NCBI GenBank assembly: GCA_034766995.1
Contig: CM068318.1
Coordinates: 6,938,501-7,002,500 of the forward strand
Length of the DNA stretch: 64,000 nucleotides
Direction of reading: 5' to 3'
Source of the DNA: Acanthacorydalis orientalis
Taxonomy: Eukaryota > Arthropoda > Insecta > Megaloptera > Corydalidae
Shown: one piece after another, positions 10,901 through 22,719 of the stretch
Layout of the letters: each line of letters opens with the position of its first letter
How positions within the stretch are numbered: position 1 is the stretch's first letter
Translations under genes and position numbers: made by a program
Notes under the pieces: model-generated
What the model was told of the DNA's origin: nothing
Database searches by the model: none
What the model saw: the letters and a program-made list of their open reading frames with translations, nothing else

Positions 10901-11680
10901 TAGAGGTGTGTGAGTGCAGTTTGCAGAGGGAAGTGCTCCCTGATTTTTATAATAAAAAAAGTAAATGAAAAACTGCTTTAAAAACATCATTAATATAAAA
11001 TCCCTTCCAGTAGGTTCACTAGTATGCCTTTTATCAAATTTGCATTTAAATAAACTCAAAATATTAAAATCAGTTTTCCAGAATCTAATTTTTGACTTTC
11101 AGATTTATTTCAGTATTTTAAGTAAAGAGATAAGATATAATATTTTTTTGGATTCAACAAATGGATTTATGATTTTTGTAAATTTCTGTACATTGCATAA
11201 ATTTTTACATTCTAAAATATCCTTTCAAAAATATTATAATCAAGCAATTTTAAGAATCGATCATTTAAAGAAAATATTGTTTATTAATAAACACAAAAAA
11301 TGCCATATCATAATGCTTATAATCTTTTAAATTAAATTAATTTTAATTTAAGTCAAAAACTATTTTTCGCGTCTCTAAAAAAATTTTGTTTGAATGTATA
11401 GACAAAAAACATATTTGTTCATACTAAATATTAAATAAAATCGATGTAATGTTTTAAAATGTAGAATAATACTTTTCAGAATATGTTTTTGAAATGAAAA
11501 ATCTATGTACCTTGTTTTTTCAGATCATAAAAAAAAACATATTGTTGTGTTTATTTTCAAATAACAATTATTTACACCATATTCCAAACTGTTTTTCTTC
11601 CAATTAAAAAAAATCACCATCCTAATAAACTTTACAAATCTAAAAATGAAAAATAAAACGATTCCAATTAACCTAACGAC
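10901..11680. other. A/T-rich stretch, nothing recognisable
   Basis: A plus ORF of 121 codons (10965-11330) and a minus ORF (10838-11059) lie here. Both are Lys/Ile/Phe-rich and follow the local base composition, so I do not call them genes. Confidence 0.5.
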
Positions 11681-12130
11681 CGAGGTACAAAGAACGCCGG
11701 CTATTATATCCGATTAGAGGTGTTCTTTTTTCCGAGATAAACGACGTCCTGTGTGCCTGATCGCTTGACATTACTGCGAACAACACAATAGATCACATGA
11801 CAGAAGAATCAAAAAGCGTGGCGTATGACATACCAGCAAAACATCCATTTTATGAAGCGCTATCACTTTGGATGCAGAGCAAAAAATCCGCTTCAGTTGG
11901 ATCGTCGACCGCGCCGCTTGTTCTTGTGTCCGCTACCAGGCGTTGAAGTGGTGTTCTGCGAATTGTTTTTATCCGTGTCATCTCGTCGAGTCCAAAACCA
12001 ACCCGAGTACAATATATTTTTTGTTCAGGTTTCCAGCGACGTGTAGTGAACGTTCGACGGTACTAGTTCGAATGCCAGTACCGGTTCTTCCAAAGTTATA
12101 ATTGCTAAAACGGCGCTCTGCACTCATAAT
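11680..12130. promoter_or_regulatory. GC-richer CpG island with hairpin and acceptor-like site
   Basis: GC-richer with many CpGs (AACGCCGG, GTCGACCGCGCCG, CGTTCGACGG). A TTTTTTGTTCAG acceptor-like string ends at 12028. The forward frame from there stays open to a TAA at 12099-12101, a possible 3' exon of about 24 codons. A perfect 7-bp stem hairpin sits at 12058-12083. Coding role unproven. Confidence 0.3.
12058..12083. repeat. Short inverted repeat (hairpin)
   Basis: CGGTACT and AGTACCG flank a 12-nt loop AGTTCGAATGCC. The loop looks like a tRNA T-loop, but no tRNA cloverleaf could be built around it. Confidence 0.6.
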
Positions 12131-12383
12131 CGTAAAATAATATAACTCAGTCTGTTTACAAAAAGTGACGACATGTTTCTCGAATACTTATTAATCTTCT
12201 GTTCGTTCAATAAATGTGCTTTCGATTTTTGAATTTCTGTATATTCGATAATTTTCACGTAGCGCAATATCCACAAATCCAGTATCTTTTAAAAAACACT
12301 ATAACTAACTAATCTCATGCATTGATCATTCTTTATTAACTGTTCATCTTTCTTGTGAATAATATTACAATTTTCATAAAAAT

Positions 12384-12384
12384 T

Positions 12385-12443
<59 letters not shown>

Positions 12444-12449
12444 TATATA
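12384..12449. repeat. (CT)n(TA)n compound microsatellite
   Basis: About 26 bp of CT dinucleotides runs directly into about 40 bp of TA with one ATAATA break. Confidence 0.9.
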
Positions 12450-13150
12450 ACTTTTATAGTTCTTTTAATTTTTTTCTTGGAATTTTTTTCTTAAAACAAC
12501 ATTTTATTAACTATTTAGTCTTTAGTATTTCTGTTACATACAAAAATTAAAATTAAATATTCACCATAATTTTTAAAATGTTATTTTCGAATTTGCTTAT
12601 GTTGCAGGTAGAAAAATTTAACGTAAAATAAATATACTTATTAAAATATATCCTTGATTGATTAGGAAACTAGTCAAAAATAAAAAAAAACGAGTTTTCG
12701 TTAAATTTTGTATAAAAATAAATAGTAACATTTAACAATATATTATATAGCATAATCCTTTTAAAATGAATTTCTTATTTACTCTACAAACCAGAAAAAA
12801 ATCTTAAAATCCTAATATTAGATCACAGTATTTTAAATATCTTGTTGTCTTCAAGAGTTTCATCTCTTTTATCCTATTATAAGTGTTGTCCAGAAATTTA
12901 AATAATACCATGTTATTAAAAAACGTATACTATTTTTTCCATCAAACAAAATTAAATACATTGTTAAATAAATAAATACATAAACAAAAATGTAATAATA
13001 TAATTCCAATACATATATTGATAATTTATTATTATACTTGTTAATTCCGACATTGCATCCTGTTTTCTTGATTATTTCTTGTACGGTTTAACGTCGCAAA
13101 TGTAACGCGAGAAAATTTAATTAAATTATCTACTGGACTCTTCTATTAAC
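12450..13150. other. A/T-rich stretch, nothing recognisable
   Basis: No gene, island or repeat family identified. Confidence 0.6.
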
Positions 13151-13158
13151 TCAGAATT

Positions 13159-13159
<1 letters not shown>

Positions 13160-13201
<42 letters not shown>
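13160..13201. repeat. (TA)n microsatellite followed by (TG)n
   Basis: About 40 bp of TA, then GTGTATGTGTGT. Confidence 0.9.
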
Positions 13202-13202
<1 letters not shown>

Positions 13203-13840
13203 TGTATGTGTGTACTAGTGCTCTACAATCAAGTAAAGTAGAAGTATGTTTGAACTCCTGCTTTGATGTTATATGGTAGTACTTGTAGTTTACTTCAAAT
13301 CTAATTTTACAATTGAATAAGTTAATAACACGGATTTCAATTAATAAAACCGTGTAAATAAAGAATTTTGTTGATTGAATTATACACAGAAGAGAAGATT
13401 ATTTTGTAAAATTGAATTAATAGAAACTATAGTAACTGAAATGTATCGATTGAAATCGATTGAATTTTTTAATAAAAAAATGTAAGGTTTATTGCCGATT
13501 TTGTATTTTTATCTATTTAAAACTCATATTAATAGTAAAATTATTTAAAATAATATTTAAATTCATTTTAATACCACATATTTTTTCATTCATATATAAT
13601 AAAATGAAATCAAGGAAATTTAATATAAAAATTAATAATACAAATAAATTGATTCGTATTTTATTGATTTTCATAAAGAAAAGCTAGTTAATATCAATTT
13701 GTATTAGATGAAAGAATTAATATTTTAAATATCGAGCTGTCTAAGTTTTTCTACTGGAATAAAAAAATAATATATGGAATTTAAATAAATATATTATCAA
13801 AAAATATATGCTAGAATAATAAAAGAAATCGATTAATATT
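13202..13840. other. A/T-rich stretch, nothing recognisable
   Basis: The 75-codon plus ORF at 13460-13687 is Ile/Lys/Phe-rich and matches the local composition. No other feature. Confidence 0.55.
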
Positions 13841-13844
13841 TAAT

Positions 13845-13985
13845 TAAATGTTTCGATCAAAAATATTTAATAAATTATTAAATAAATTATTACTAAATAT
13901 TTTTAATGGAAAAAAGTTGATGTGGTTTGTGGAGTAACAATTAAATTCATTTGTGAAAGTGAATTTATTGCATTCTTAGAACCGT
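13845..13985 (+). repeat. Foldback-family (B) relic
   Basis: GATCAAAAATATTTAATAAA, then TGTGGTTTGTGGAGTAACAA and TTCATTTGTGAAAGTGAATT, in family B order. Confidence 0.55.
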
Positions 13986-14281
13986 TTTTTTATTGTTTTC
14001 TATTTTAGAAATTTAGATAAAACCATATTATTGAAAAAAGTATACTATTTTTCCCACGAAATAAAATTAAATAAATTGATAAAATATTTATATAATTTAA
14101 ATAGATATTATATCAAAAAGATGTATGCTCTAATAATAAAAGAAATCGACAATTATTTAGTTAATCAATAAATCTGAATTTAATAACATACTCGTATGGT
14201 AATTAATTACAAATAAAATAAAAAATAGAATCCTTTATTGTGTTTTTTTCGTATATACCTATTATTCATTTTTATATACAA

Positions 14282-14434
14282 ATCCTATAGATTATGTGAG
14301 TTCATTTTTCTAAAACCTGTTTCAATTTTCAATATCTTCAGGAAGATCTTGAACTTGAGTTCAAGATCTACTTAGAGATGATGGAATTCGAAACCGGTCC
14401 TAGAAGAATCGTTCTTACATTTAACCTATAGGAT
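14282..14434. repeat. Imperfect 153-bp palindrome with a perfect 26-bp core
   Basis: The core at 14344-14369 is AGATCTTGAACT, TG, AGTTCAAGATCT. Outside it the arms still pair: ATCCTATAG (14282-14290) with CTATAGGAT (14426-14434), and AAACCTGTTTCAATTTTC with GAATTCGAAACCGGTCC. The arms are about 75 bp with scattered mismatches. It would form one long hairpin. Possibly a MITE or foldback unit or a long-hairpin RNA source. It is unrelated in sequence to family B and to the 1326-1522 hairpin. Confidence 0.85.
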
Positions 14435-15284
14435 GTGAATAAAACAATAGTAAGAGAAAATTTTCAATATTTTACATTTAAATTAGGAGAGAAAAATTAT
14501 TACTGATGCAAGCTGAAGAGAATATTTGAGAAATATAAATTATTTCAATACATATTTCGATCTATACAAATTTAAATTATTCCATTTTAGAAATTGTAAT
14601 AAATTTCTACAATATTTGTTAATAGTAACATCAAGATTTCTAAAAATAAATGTCCAATTTAGCATTGTGCATGCAATATTTTAATTTAAAAAAGTAAATT
14701 CGTTTTAACAAATAGAGCGAACAAATTTATAGTAATTTCTTGTTAAAAAAAAACAAACTATTCCAGGTAAAAAACTAAAATTAGTGTGGGTAGGAATGGA
14801 GAGATACTGGCACGTATGTTGAAATTTGCTCTGCTGTATGGAACGACTCGGTTACAAATTGTATGAATATAAATCTTGCAGCTATGTGTTTTCCGCTGAA
14901 TTTGAAACAAGTTTTATAAGCACACGTTTTAATTTATATTTCAGCGAGAAATAAACTAGTTTTCATGTAATTTTATGTAACAATTTAATAAATAAATAAA
15001 TAAGACTGGATGACTATTCAGTATTTTTAAAAGAGGGAATCATATAAGTTTTTTGATGGAGTTTTAAATTTTAGTACTATAACAATAATTGTAAGCATGA
15101 CTTGTTAGATTATCGAATCTTAATATGAAGATTTTATTTTTTTTTAGATTTGTCTTTTCTATTTATGCTTGAAGAATTTTACTAGTAATGATACTCAATT
15201 TAACATGCAGAAAAGCAATTTATTCCAGGGCTGAAAACAATATAATTAACTTGTTTTTTTATAATTATCTAATTTAATTTTACA

Positions 15285-15356
15285 AATGAATTTTTCACTC
15301 TTTTCATGAATAATTGAACATTTTTCCGATCAAAAACGTTTAATAATAAATGATCA
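15285..15356 (-). repeat. Foldback-family (B) arm, inverted orientation
   Basis: GAATTTTTCACTCTTTTCAT, then GATCAAAAACGTTTAATAAT and AATGATCA match the reverse complement of the right arm. Confidence 0.55.
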
Positions 15357-15596
15357 TTTTTTAAATATCTAGTTTTTTGAATTCAGGTGTCAGGGAAAAA
15401 TGATTGTTCTTCCCTAACACCAAACAACTTATTGACTGAGCGTTCATTTCAAATATCCCCTTTTCTTGAATGTATGTATGACCTCGGCGGTTTTTAAGGG
15501 AATAATAATAACAGTTTTGTTGATTATTGAACACTTTATTCACACACACTCAGCTGGTTGTATTCATGCACGATACATTCGGTCGTACTCTGATGA

Positions 15597-15652
15597 TGGT
15601 TGGTTGGTTATTGGGGTTTTAGGGCGATTCTATAGCTAAGATTATTAGCGCT
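15597..15652 (+). repeat. Family C short repeat, copy 1
   Basis: TGGTTGGTTGGTTATTGGGG, TTTTAGGGCGATTC, then AGATTATTAGCGCTCG. Copies at 19998 and 42926 share GGTTATTTG(G/A)GGTTTAA, a CGC-containing middle and AACTAA. Confidence 0.5.
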
Positions 15653-15794
15653 CGAACACATGTACTCTGACGATATTCGTTTATACACTGATTAATATTC
15701 TATACATCTTATAACAACATTGTTTGTTGCGTTCTCAGCGTTTTATTTAATATAGTTTCTCACACTCAATCGACTGATTATCAATATATGTTTA

Positions 15795-15888
15795 ACATCT
15801 CGAAAATGATCAATAATCAATTACAGAACATTTTTAAACAGAAATCATTTTCTAGTTTATATTTCGAGTGAGAAATAAATTTATAAAT
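15795..15888 (+). repeat. Foldback-family (B) arm
   Basis: AATGATCAATAATCAATTAC, AGAACATTTTTAAACAGAAA, then CGAGTGAGAAATAAATTTAT, in family B order. Confidence 0.6.
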
Positions 15889-16350
15889 CTGTATTCAGCA
15901 ACAAATACCAGAACTGTGCTCTGTTCAATTTAATTTCAAACGCAAGACCATTCTTTCCATAGAAAAAGTATTTTTGATTAAGTATTGATTATTCTATATA
16001 TTTTTTAAAAGTTTTAAATACACAAATCAAACTTACAAGTTATCTTCTATCATCTTCAGTTTTCTGTCAGAGTTATTGAATCGTTTTATATAAATTCGAC
16101 AATCTTAAATGTCTACTTGAAACAAAATGTCTTGCTTTCTTTTGAAATATTAAATCAAATTTCAGTTATCAAAAAAATTACAAATAAACATTTTTTGAAA
16201 ATAGTCAAGTAAATTTTTTTTCTTTTTCGAAAAATATGATGCAGTAATTTTGTTTATATTCACAGATATATTTTATGTTAAGAGTTAGCTCGTAGATAAA
16301 AACAGTATTATTTATTGATTTTAATAAATTGAAAATGAGACTATTTACAT

Positions 16351-16351
16351 C

Positions 16352-16407
<56 letters not shown>
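16351..16407. repeat. (TA)n microsatellite
   Basis: TCTATATAAATA leads into about 48 bp of TA. Confidence 0.9.
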
Positions 16408-16409
<2 letters not shown>

Positions 16410-16429
16410 CTTTTAGTTTCCGTTCCATT

Positions 16430-16800
16430 ATATATCTAATATTTCAAAACGGGAATAATTTTATATTTCCGACGTTATTGTAAACATTATAGCTGACGTA
16501 GCAAACACAAAGATCAGCGGCAATAACTCAAATTGTTGTTGATGTCACACCCATATATAAATTGAAACACCCACAGGGCATTAAGTGGAAGCTTATTTAC
16601 ATCTTATTTTGCAACGCTGAGAAGGATTGACCTAGCTTTTCGTAAACGCTACATATGTATATTTCTCGGTGTGTAATGTATTGACAAAACGGAATGTATA
16701 CGTACGTGCCGTGAATTGTTTATTGTTATTGGAGAAAAGTTCGCACGTTTATAGTAATTGTTCAATAATGGGAGTTTATTGCTCGGTGGAATTGTGTAAA
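16430..16800. promoter_or_regulatory. GC-richer island; candidate regulatory region
   Basis: Composition rises (GATCAGCGGC, GATGTCACACCC, CACCCACAGGGC). Two C-rich CACCC-type boxes (about 16547 and 16567) and ATTAAGTGG at about 16580, which resembles an NK2-type homeodomain site, lie within 45 bp. Regulatory function is inference. Confidence 0.25.
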
Positions 16801-17188
16801 GTTGGTTTGTTGTTTTTTTTTTAGAAAGAACTGGGAAAGCTTTTATTGTGTAGTACGTGCAAACATGAATGCTATTTTAAACAGTTTTCAATAGATTTAC
16901 ATCTGAATGATCTGAGTAAAATCAATATATTAAATTGGTATAAAAATAATTGCAGTTTTTTTTATATAACTAATTTAACTGGTTATATCCAACTGTATCA
17001 AAGAATAAAAATAATAAACATAAGCTAAAATCAATAGTGTTAATTTTATTGTTTACAATGATGTATCTAATGACTACAACAAAAGATAACGATAACTAGA
17101 AAACTCGGGGCCAAACTTATAATGATAAAACCGTAATTATTTTTGCACCAATCTAATAGAAAATTCTACTTCAACAACAAGAATATTA

Positions 17189-17280
17189 TTAAGTCTACAA
17201 ATTATTTCTACGCCCTTAAATTGAATCAATTGTAACTGTTTTTTAAATAAAAAAAAATTCCGGTCATTTTACGTTTTATT
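17189..17280 (+). mobile_element. Mariner-family 5' end relic
   Basis: It reads TTAAGTCTACAAATTATTTC, CGCCCTTAAATTGAATCAAT, TGTAACTG, then AAATTCCGGTCATTTTACG. It matches the first 90 bp of the 37180 element; the rest is missing. Confidence 0.6.
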
Positions 17281-17990
17281 TTCTTGAAACTAATGGAAAC
17301 AAATTGAATGTTGTAAGCAGTTATATTATTATTATTCTTGTAAATGTTAAAAAAGAATCGAATATCTAATTTCTTATTTATTTTATGAAATGCCATTATT
17401 TTTTAATTATATAAGTAGCAAGTATTTAGTTAATGACAATCAACTAATTATTATTTAATTTATTTACTTCCCTATTTTTATTCGTTGGCTAGTATTAAAT
17501 ATTTATTAAAAACTGTTTCAAAAATATAAACGATATTCTTCATTGCGAATTAATTTCAGAACCGTATTTTTATATACCGTAAAATCATAAATTCAAACTT
17601 CAATTCATTAAACGTTCTTACGAAATTGTTTATTGTTTTTCTATGTAAATTATAATTGATAAAATATTCATTAAACAAAGAAAAGCAAAGAAATTGTTTC
17701 GTTGAGAAAAATCTTGAAAAAATGTAACAGAGAATGGAATTTTATTTTCATCAAAGCTTTGGAATTTTCCTTTTATCGTTGATTCCTGGACAAATAAACA
17801 ACAATCGATTATATAGTATTATTTTTCGTGCAAACACTCGATACTGAAAGCGTACTTGACCTACTTCTATATTAAAAAAAGTACAAAACGTTTCTTCTAT
17901 TTAATGAAATTCAATTAACGGTTCGATGAATGATAGATTTTTAAAACAATCTCTTGTTATTAAATTCGAGTATGTAATAAAAATTAAAAC
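17281..17990. other. A/T-rich stretch, nothing recognisable
   Basis: No gene, island or repeat family identified. Confidence 0.6.
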
Positions 17991-17999
17991 AGCTTATTC

Positions 18000-18390
18000 G
18001 AACCGACACGTTGAGAAATGATAGAATCAGGAATCAAATAATTTTCCGTATCAACCGTACAAGAGTAATATATGTGTAGGTGAAATCGTCACGTAGAAAT
18101 GTGAGTATATTACAAGTGCACCGCTGTCAACCCTATAAGTCAGAAAGGGTAAGAAGTGGCTGGTATCATCATAAATATGAATTCTAGACAGGCGTGAGTC
18201 CTGCTGTTCCTTAGTCGTGATGATTTAGTCCTGTCACGTATTTACTTTGTAATTAGTGTGGACGAACTTGATGAAATTGTTGTTGTTCCGGTTTAAATGG
18301 AATCCTGCAGAACCGGCCACTCACACTCTCAGCAAATACAGTTATACTAGAGGTTTTATGTAAATGTTCACAATCTTTTTAACGAACGGA
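18000..18390. promoter_or_regulatory. GC-richer island; candidate regulatory region
   Basis: Mixed-composition sequence with AGTGCACCGCTGTCAACCC, GACAGGCGTGAGTCCTGC and AGAACCGGCCACTCACACTC. No open frame. Candidate regulatory DNA by composition only. Confidence 0.25.
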
Positions 18391-18498
18391 TCCGTAATAA
18401 AACTATATTGAATGAGAAACAAGTCTATAGGAAATCTCATTGTAATATTTATTCATATTTCGTGTTTGTTTCAGTTATTCCTTAAATATAAATTATAA

Positions 18499-18501
<3 letters not shown>

Positions 18502-18541
<40 letters not shown>
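18502..18541. repeat. (TA)n microsatellite
   Basis: About 40 bp of TA. Confidence 0.9.
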
Positions 18542-18544
<3 letters not shown>

Positions 18545-18984
18545 GTTAAAACGTAAAACTGTATCAAAATAATAAACAAGAATCTTACATTACTGAATAA
18601 TAAAGTTTAAATTATTTAAATTTGTTTATATGAGAGACAAGTTTTATTATATAATCAAGAGGGAAATAAACAAACTTTACATCCTAAATTTAAATTACTT
18701 TTTATGGAAGACAATTTTATAAAAATATTGTTATAATGTTAAATATAATGAAGTATTCTTAACATTATAACTTTTTTTTATTTCTTGTATCAACATAAAT
18801 TAATATATTTATAAAATATTACTCTGTTCATTTGATTTCAAATTCTTGTTTTAACATAACGCTCTAATATAGTTTTCAATCGATATCTTCTGATCCATTG
18901 AATACAATTTCGAATACAATTAGTTCTAATCTATTAAAAATTATCTCATTTAAAATCTTCAATTTTTATAAGCTTTTCTAACTG

Positions 18985-18986
<2 letters not shown>
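18542..18986. other. A/T-rich stretch, nothing recognisable
   Basis: No feature seen. Confidence 0.6.
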
Positions 18987-19018
<32 letters not shown>

Positions 19019-19080
19019 TAGATAGACATAAATAGACAGAGAGAAAAAAAGATACAAAAATATATGTGTATAAGAGAGAG
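18987..19080. repeat. (TA)n microsatellite followed by GATA/GACA/GA-rich tract
   Basis: About 30 bp of TA, then GATAGATAGACATAAATAGA and a purine-rich tract ending AAGAGAGAG. Confidence 0.85.
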
Positions 19081-19615
19081 TGTAATACGAACAGCAGTTA
19101 ATTGATCAATATACAGACTAATTTTATATTCTATCCGTTTAAAAAAGTGCCATTTGTCTTACCGTGCCATGATAAGCATTCCCAAAATGATTTACAATAG
19201 CTTTAATAAAAAATATATACGAAGGTACTTACATTTTGAATAATAAAAAGTTTAAACATATTTTCTCGACTTGTATCAATTTCTGGTTGAATGATCAAAA
19301 TTGATAAAAAATGACGCATTACGATGAAACTTTGAAAAAGAAATCAATATCTGTTCGTTGCCATAATTTATCACCCTCTTTCTAGACTTTTGAACATACA
19401 TACACACACGTTTACTTACACGCACACATCGATGGATCGCTAATACAGGTTGTGTCTTGAAAGGTTTCGTTCGTATTTTAAAAAAAAAAATGTCACGGCG
19501 TTCCATTCGTTTAGACAGTTTTATTTTGAAAATAAATGTAATATACACACATGGATACGTTTGAGTTTCTAAATATAACATTATTCTTAATTATTATTTT
19601 TTTGTAAATCAATAG

Positions 19616-19619
<4 letters not shown>

Positions 19620-19661
<42 letters not shown>
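19620..19661. repeat. (TA)n microsatellite
   Basis: About 41 bp of uninterrupted TA. Confidence 0.9.
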
Positions 19662-19665
<4 letters not shown>

Positions 19666-19997
19666 CAATTTTGCTATAATTTTGTTTTTAAAAAAAATAC
19701 TGTAGTGAACTGATTTCAGTTATGAAGTGAAGTTACAAAAAAAATTACTTAAATTTGTATATTATTATTAAAACTTAATTTTTATTATTAACAATACTAT
19801 TTTCTGAGTAAATTATTATTAGGCAAGTTAACTCACATGCTATTCATAACTTTTAACAAATGAATTTTCAGATCAGTAAGAAACTATCTTTATATAATTC
19901 TAGAACTCCAATCGTTGAACTAATAAATCCAGTTTAATCCATTTGAAGAGATGCAAAAAATGATTCGCCACTTAAAGAAAACTCAGACATATAATGT

Positions 19998-20060
19998 CGG
20001 TTGGTTATTTGAGGTTTAAAAACGCATCAACAACTAAAGCGACACACGAGGTCATTAATA
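19998..20060 (+). repeat. Family C short repeat, copy 2
   Basis: CGGTTGGTTATTTGAGGTTT, AAAAACGCATCAACAACTAA, AGCGAC and GAGGTCATTAATAA. Collinear with 42926 and 15597, with CpG decay. Confidence 0.55.
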
Positions 20061-20439
20061 AATCAGAGATGCATGAGATATGAGCTTCCGTGTTTGGAAT
20101 TCGTTCTATACGAAGGTCTAACGGTTTACCAGTTTTACAGTAGGAATCGATTTTTTTAAGGTATAAATTACATACTCTTAATTATAATACTTCAATAAAA
20201 CAATCTTGTCCTAAGCCAAAATTATTAACTCCTCTCATAAATATATCCAGTTAGCCAGAAAATATGTGCATAAAAAATCTTTCTCCAAAAAATTTAGTCA
20301 AAATATTATAATTTAATGTTCGAAAAGCTACCAGCTATAAAATCATCCCGTTAACTAATCGTGTCAGCAAATTTTTTCATCGGCAGAAAAATAAATTCGT
20401 GCAGCCATACTAATTTATGAAGACGCAACCAAAGTTCCC

Positions 20440-20575
20440 AATAAAAATTTTACAACTTAAATTTTCGTGGACTATTTGTGCGCATAATTTATTAATTTCC
20501 GTTATTTGTTAGGGGAGAGAAAGAGTTAGCAACGACCCGGGGGTCGGCGATCGTGGCGAGTAGGAAGCCGAGTCC
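20440..20575 (+). repeat. Family A interspersed repeat, copy 3 (3' part)
   Basis: Only the 3' blocks remain: AATAAAAATTTTACAACTTA, GTGGACTATTTGTGCGCATA, ATTTATTAATTTCCGTTATT and TGTTAGGGGAGA. After TTGTTAG the sequence turns GC-rich (GACCCGGGGGTCGGCGATCG), unlike the other copies. Confidence 0.65.
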
Positions 20576-20839
20576 TCTTATTTCTAATAATTTTAAAACA
20601 AATGCTATTTACATTCTTGTTCTTTATTAAATATTTATTGAATTAATTTGATAGTTTAACGGTTTTTTATATCATCTTAATTATAGAAAAAAGTTAAGTT
20701 CTAATTTAAAGACACCGTTTTTTCTTTTTTCACATTCTATGATTACACGAACGAAACACATTTTATTTCATAGATTTAAGATGAGTATTATTTCAAAGAA
20801 TCACATATCAGGGATTTATTTTTAAAATTTAAACTGAGA

Positions 20840-21450
20840 ATTTAAATAGTTGCGTTTTACGGTCACTCAACCGTCGACTCGGTTCTAATGTAAGAGATTC
20901 AAGTTAGATTTTCAGAAGACGAAGGTGTATTTTTAGTCTTAGTTTTTACGTTTAGTAGTAAATAACCTTGCATACAAACTATATATTTTTTTATACACAA
21001 TTTTCTAAGTTACTCGCAAGTCCAGGTCGAATGTACTGTTTATACACAATAAAATCCGTATTTTTCCAGTAACACTCAATAGAATATACATGCACACGTA
21101 CATACGCTCGAAAGTTTATGGGCGAGCGATATAATACTTGAACACCGGTGGTGAAAAACATTCTCTGTAAAGTTACACGAAGCAAGCAAACAGCCGTGTA
21201 CGACTTATAAAAATTCAAAAGAACCTTGTGTTTAGATAAAGTTTTCGTATCGTCTCAGCGATAAACTTTTACTCGGTCGTGTTTACCCACTTTACCCGTG
21301 TGTGAAGAAGCTGTCAAGTCGATAACTTCAACCACTGCATCACCGCTAAATTACTCCGGTAACGGGAATTCCCCCCTTAATTTCTTTCGTCGTCTCACTT
21401 CTCTGTCACAGAATGAAATTGCGATCAGCGAATAAAGAGCTCCGTCTATT
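20840..21450. promoter_or_regulatory. GC-richer island; candidate regulatory region
   Basis: CpG-containing mixed sequence (CAACCGTCGACTCGG, TACATACGCTCG, AACACCGGTGGTG, GTAACGGGAATTCCCCCC). The 75-codon minus ORF at 20991-21218 lies inside and is not recognised. Confidence 0.25.
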
Positions 21451-22009
21451 TATTGAGATTTACGTCTTATTTTGTTCCTTTTATATATTTTTTTTTTGAA
21501 ATGTAATTAGCGAAATGCTTGAGTAGATAGCTAGTCAAAAGATCATTCGTTCTTTTTATCTCATACTTCAATCGAAATTGATATTTATTATTAATATTCA
21601 TATAAATTATATAAATACATATTCGTATATTTTACATTTAATTAAGTAGAATTCCATAAAAATAGTTGTAATTTCATTAAATGTAATTCCACTTTTAAAA
21701 ACTTTTTATTTTAATAAAGAAATATCCGGATGAACAAGCTAAGGAAAAAACATAAAATGATAATCATTTCTCAAATTAATCTGATTTAGAAAAATAAGTC
21801 CAGAATAAACAATGGATTTAAGTGTTAAAATGATTAAACATTAAATGATGAAAAAAGTTATAACTGAAAGTGTTAAGCAGCTGGTGCAGTTTTCTCGTCT
21901 TGCCGGTACAGCTTTCTGTGTCGATATCGGGCGCTTCCACTAAAAGATGATTTATATCTCTAGTAGAATCGTACTTGAGCACATAAAATCTTACAAGTTA
22001 GCGTCGATA

Positions 22010-22110
22010 TATACAGGGTGATAACTCTTTTAAATTATATACGAATGGACTTGTTGAATCTAAACATTGAGTTCCTATAAATCTTTGTACATGTAGTGCC
22101 ATAAAAAATA
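22010..22110 (+). repeat. Possible repeat terminus (ACAGGGTGA)
   Basis: TATATACAGGGTGATAACTC resembles the ACAGGGTG end motif common at termini of invertebrate dispersed repeats. No partner terminus found. Confidence 0.2.
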
Positions 22111-22254
22111 ATAAAATTACATGTGTTTCGACCCCTATTCGAAAGTGAATAAATAACTTTAATTTAAACTATTTCATTTAAACTATGTAAATGTAAAAAT
22201 CTGAAAATTGCAAGGGCTTTAAGTATTATTTACTTTAGAATCAAATATTTTTTT

Positions 22255-22712
22255 CCATTGTGGTTAAATTGTTTCGCAAATAAATTTTTCACTCATCTCA
22301 CAAAACACAAAAACACATTATGCTAAAGGTTCAATAATTGTTTATTAATCATTTTTGATTATTCTTAAATATAAACATAAAAATGGCGATATAATTAACC
22401 TTGGAGAGTTAAGATATATAAAACATTTTTTTTTAATTTATGTTAATCCTCGAATTGCCATCAAGATGCAAGTAAATAACAATAAAAACTGATCAATAAT
22501 CAAAATCAGCTAAACATTGTAACTTTAAAAAAAAACAATTACCAAAATATAAATAAGCATTATTTGTATTTCTGTTCATATAAAAACTTGTATTTCTCCA
22601 AAAATCAACAAAAAAAATCAATAATCAATTATTCAACATTTTTGATCTGAAAAAGTGTTTCGTCGTTTGAGTAAAAATTTCATTTTTAAAAATTTGACAA
22701 AAACTGTGATTA
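22255..22712. repeat. Foldback element (family B), near-complete palindrome
   Basis: The left arm (minus-like) reads ATTTTTCACTCATCTCACAA, ACACAAAAACAC, AGGTTCAATAATTG and AATCATTTTTGATTATT, then ATGGCGATATAATTAACCTT. The right arm reads AATCCTCGAATTGCCATCAA, AACAATAAAAACTGATCAAT, a partial repeat, AATCAATAATCAATTATTCA, ACATTTTTGATCTGAAAAAG and GAGTAAAAATTTCATTTTTA. The centre lies near 22415-22440. The right arm is longer through an internal partial duplication. No ORF inside, so non-autonomous. Confidence 0.75.
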
Positions 22713-22719
22713 AATAGAA

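Noticed and set aside
10965..11330. 121-codon ORF as a gene
   Set aside because: Phe/Ile/Lys/Leu-rich, matching the A/T composition of its flanks, with no recognisable motif.
12058..12083. tRNA T-arm with TTCGAAT
   Set aside because: No acceptor, D or anticodon arms can be placed around it, and the stem is 7 bp rather than the usual 5.
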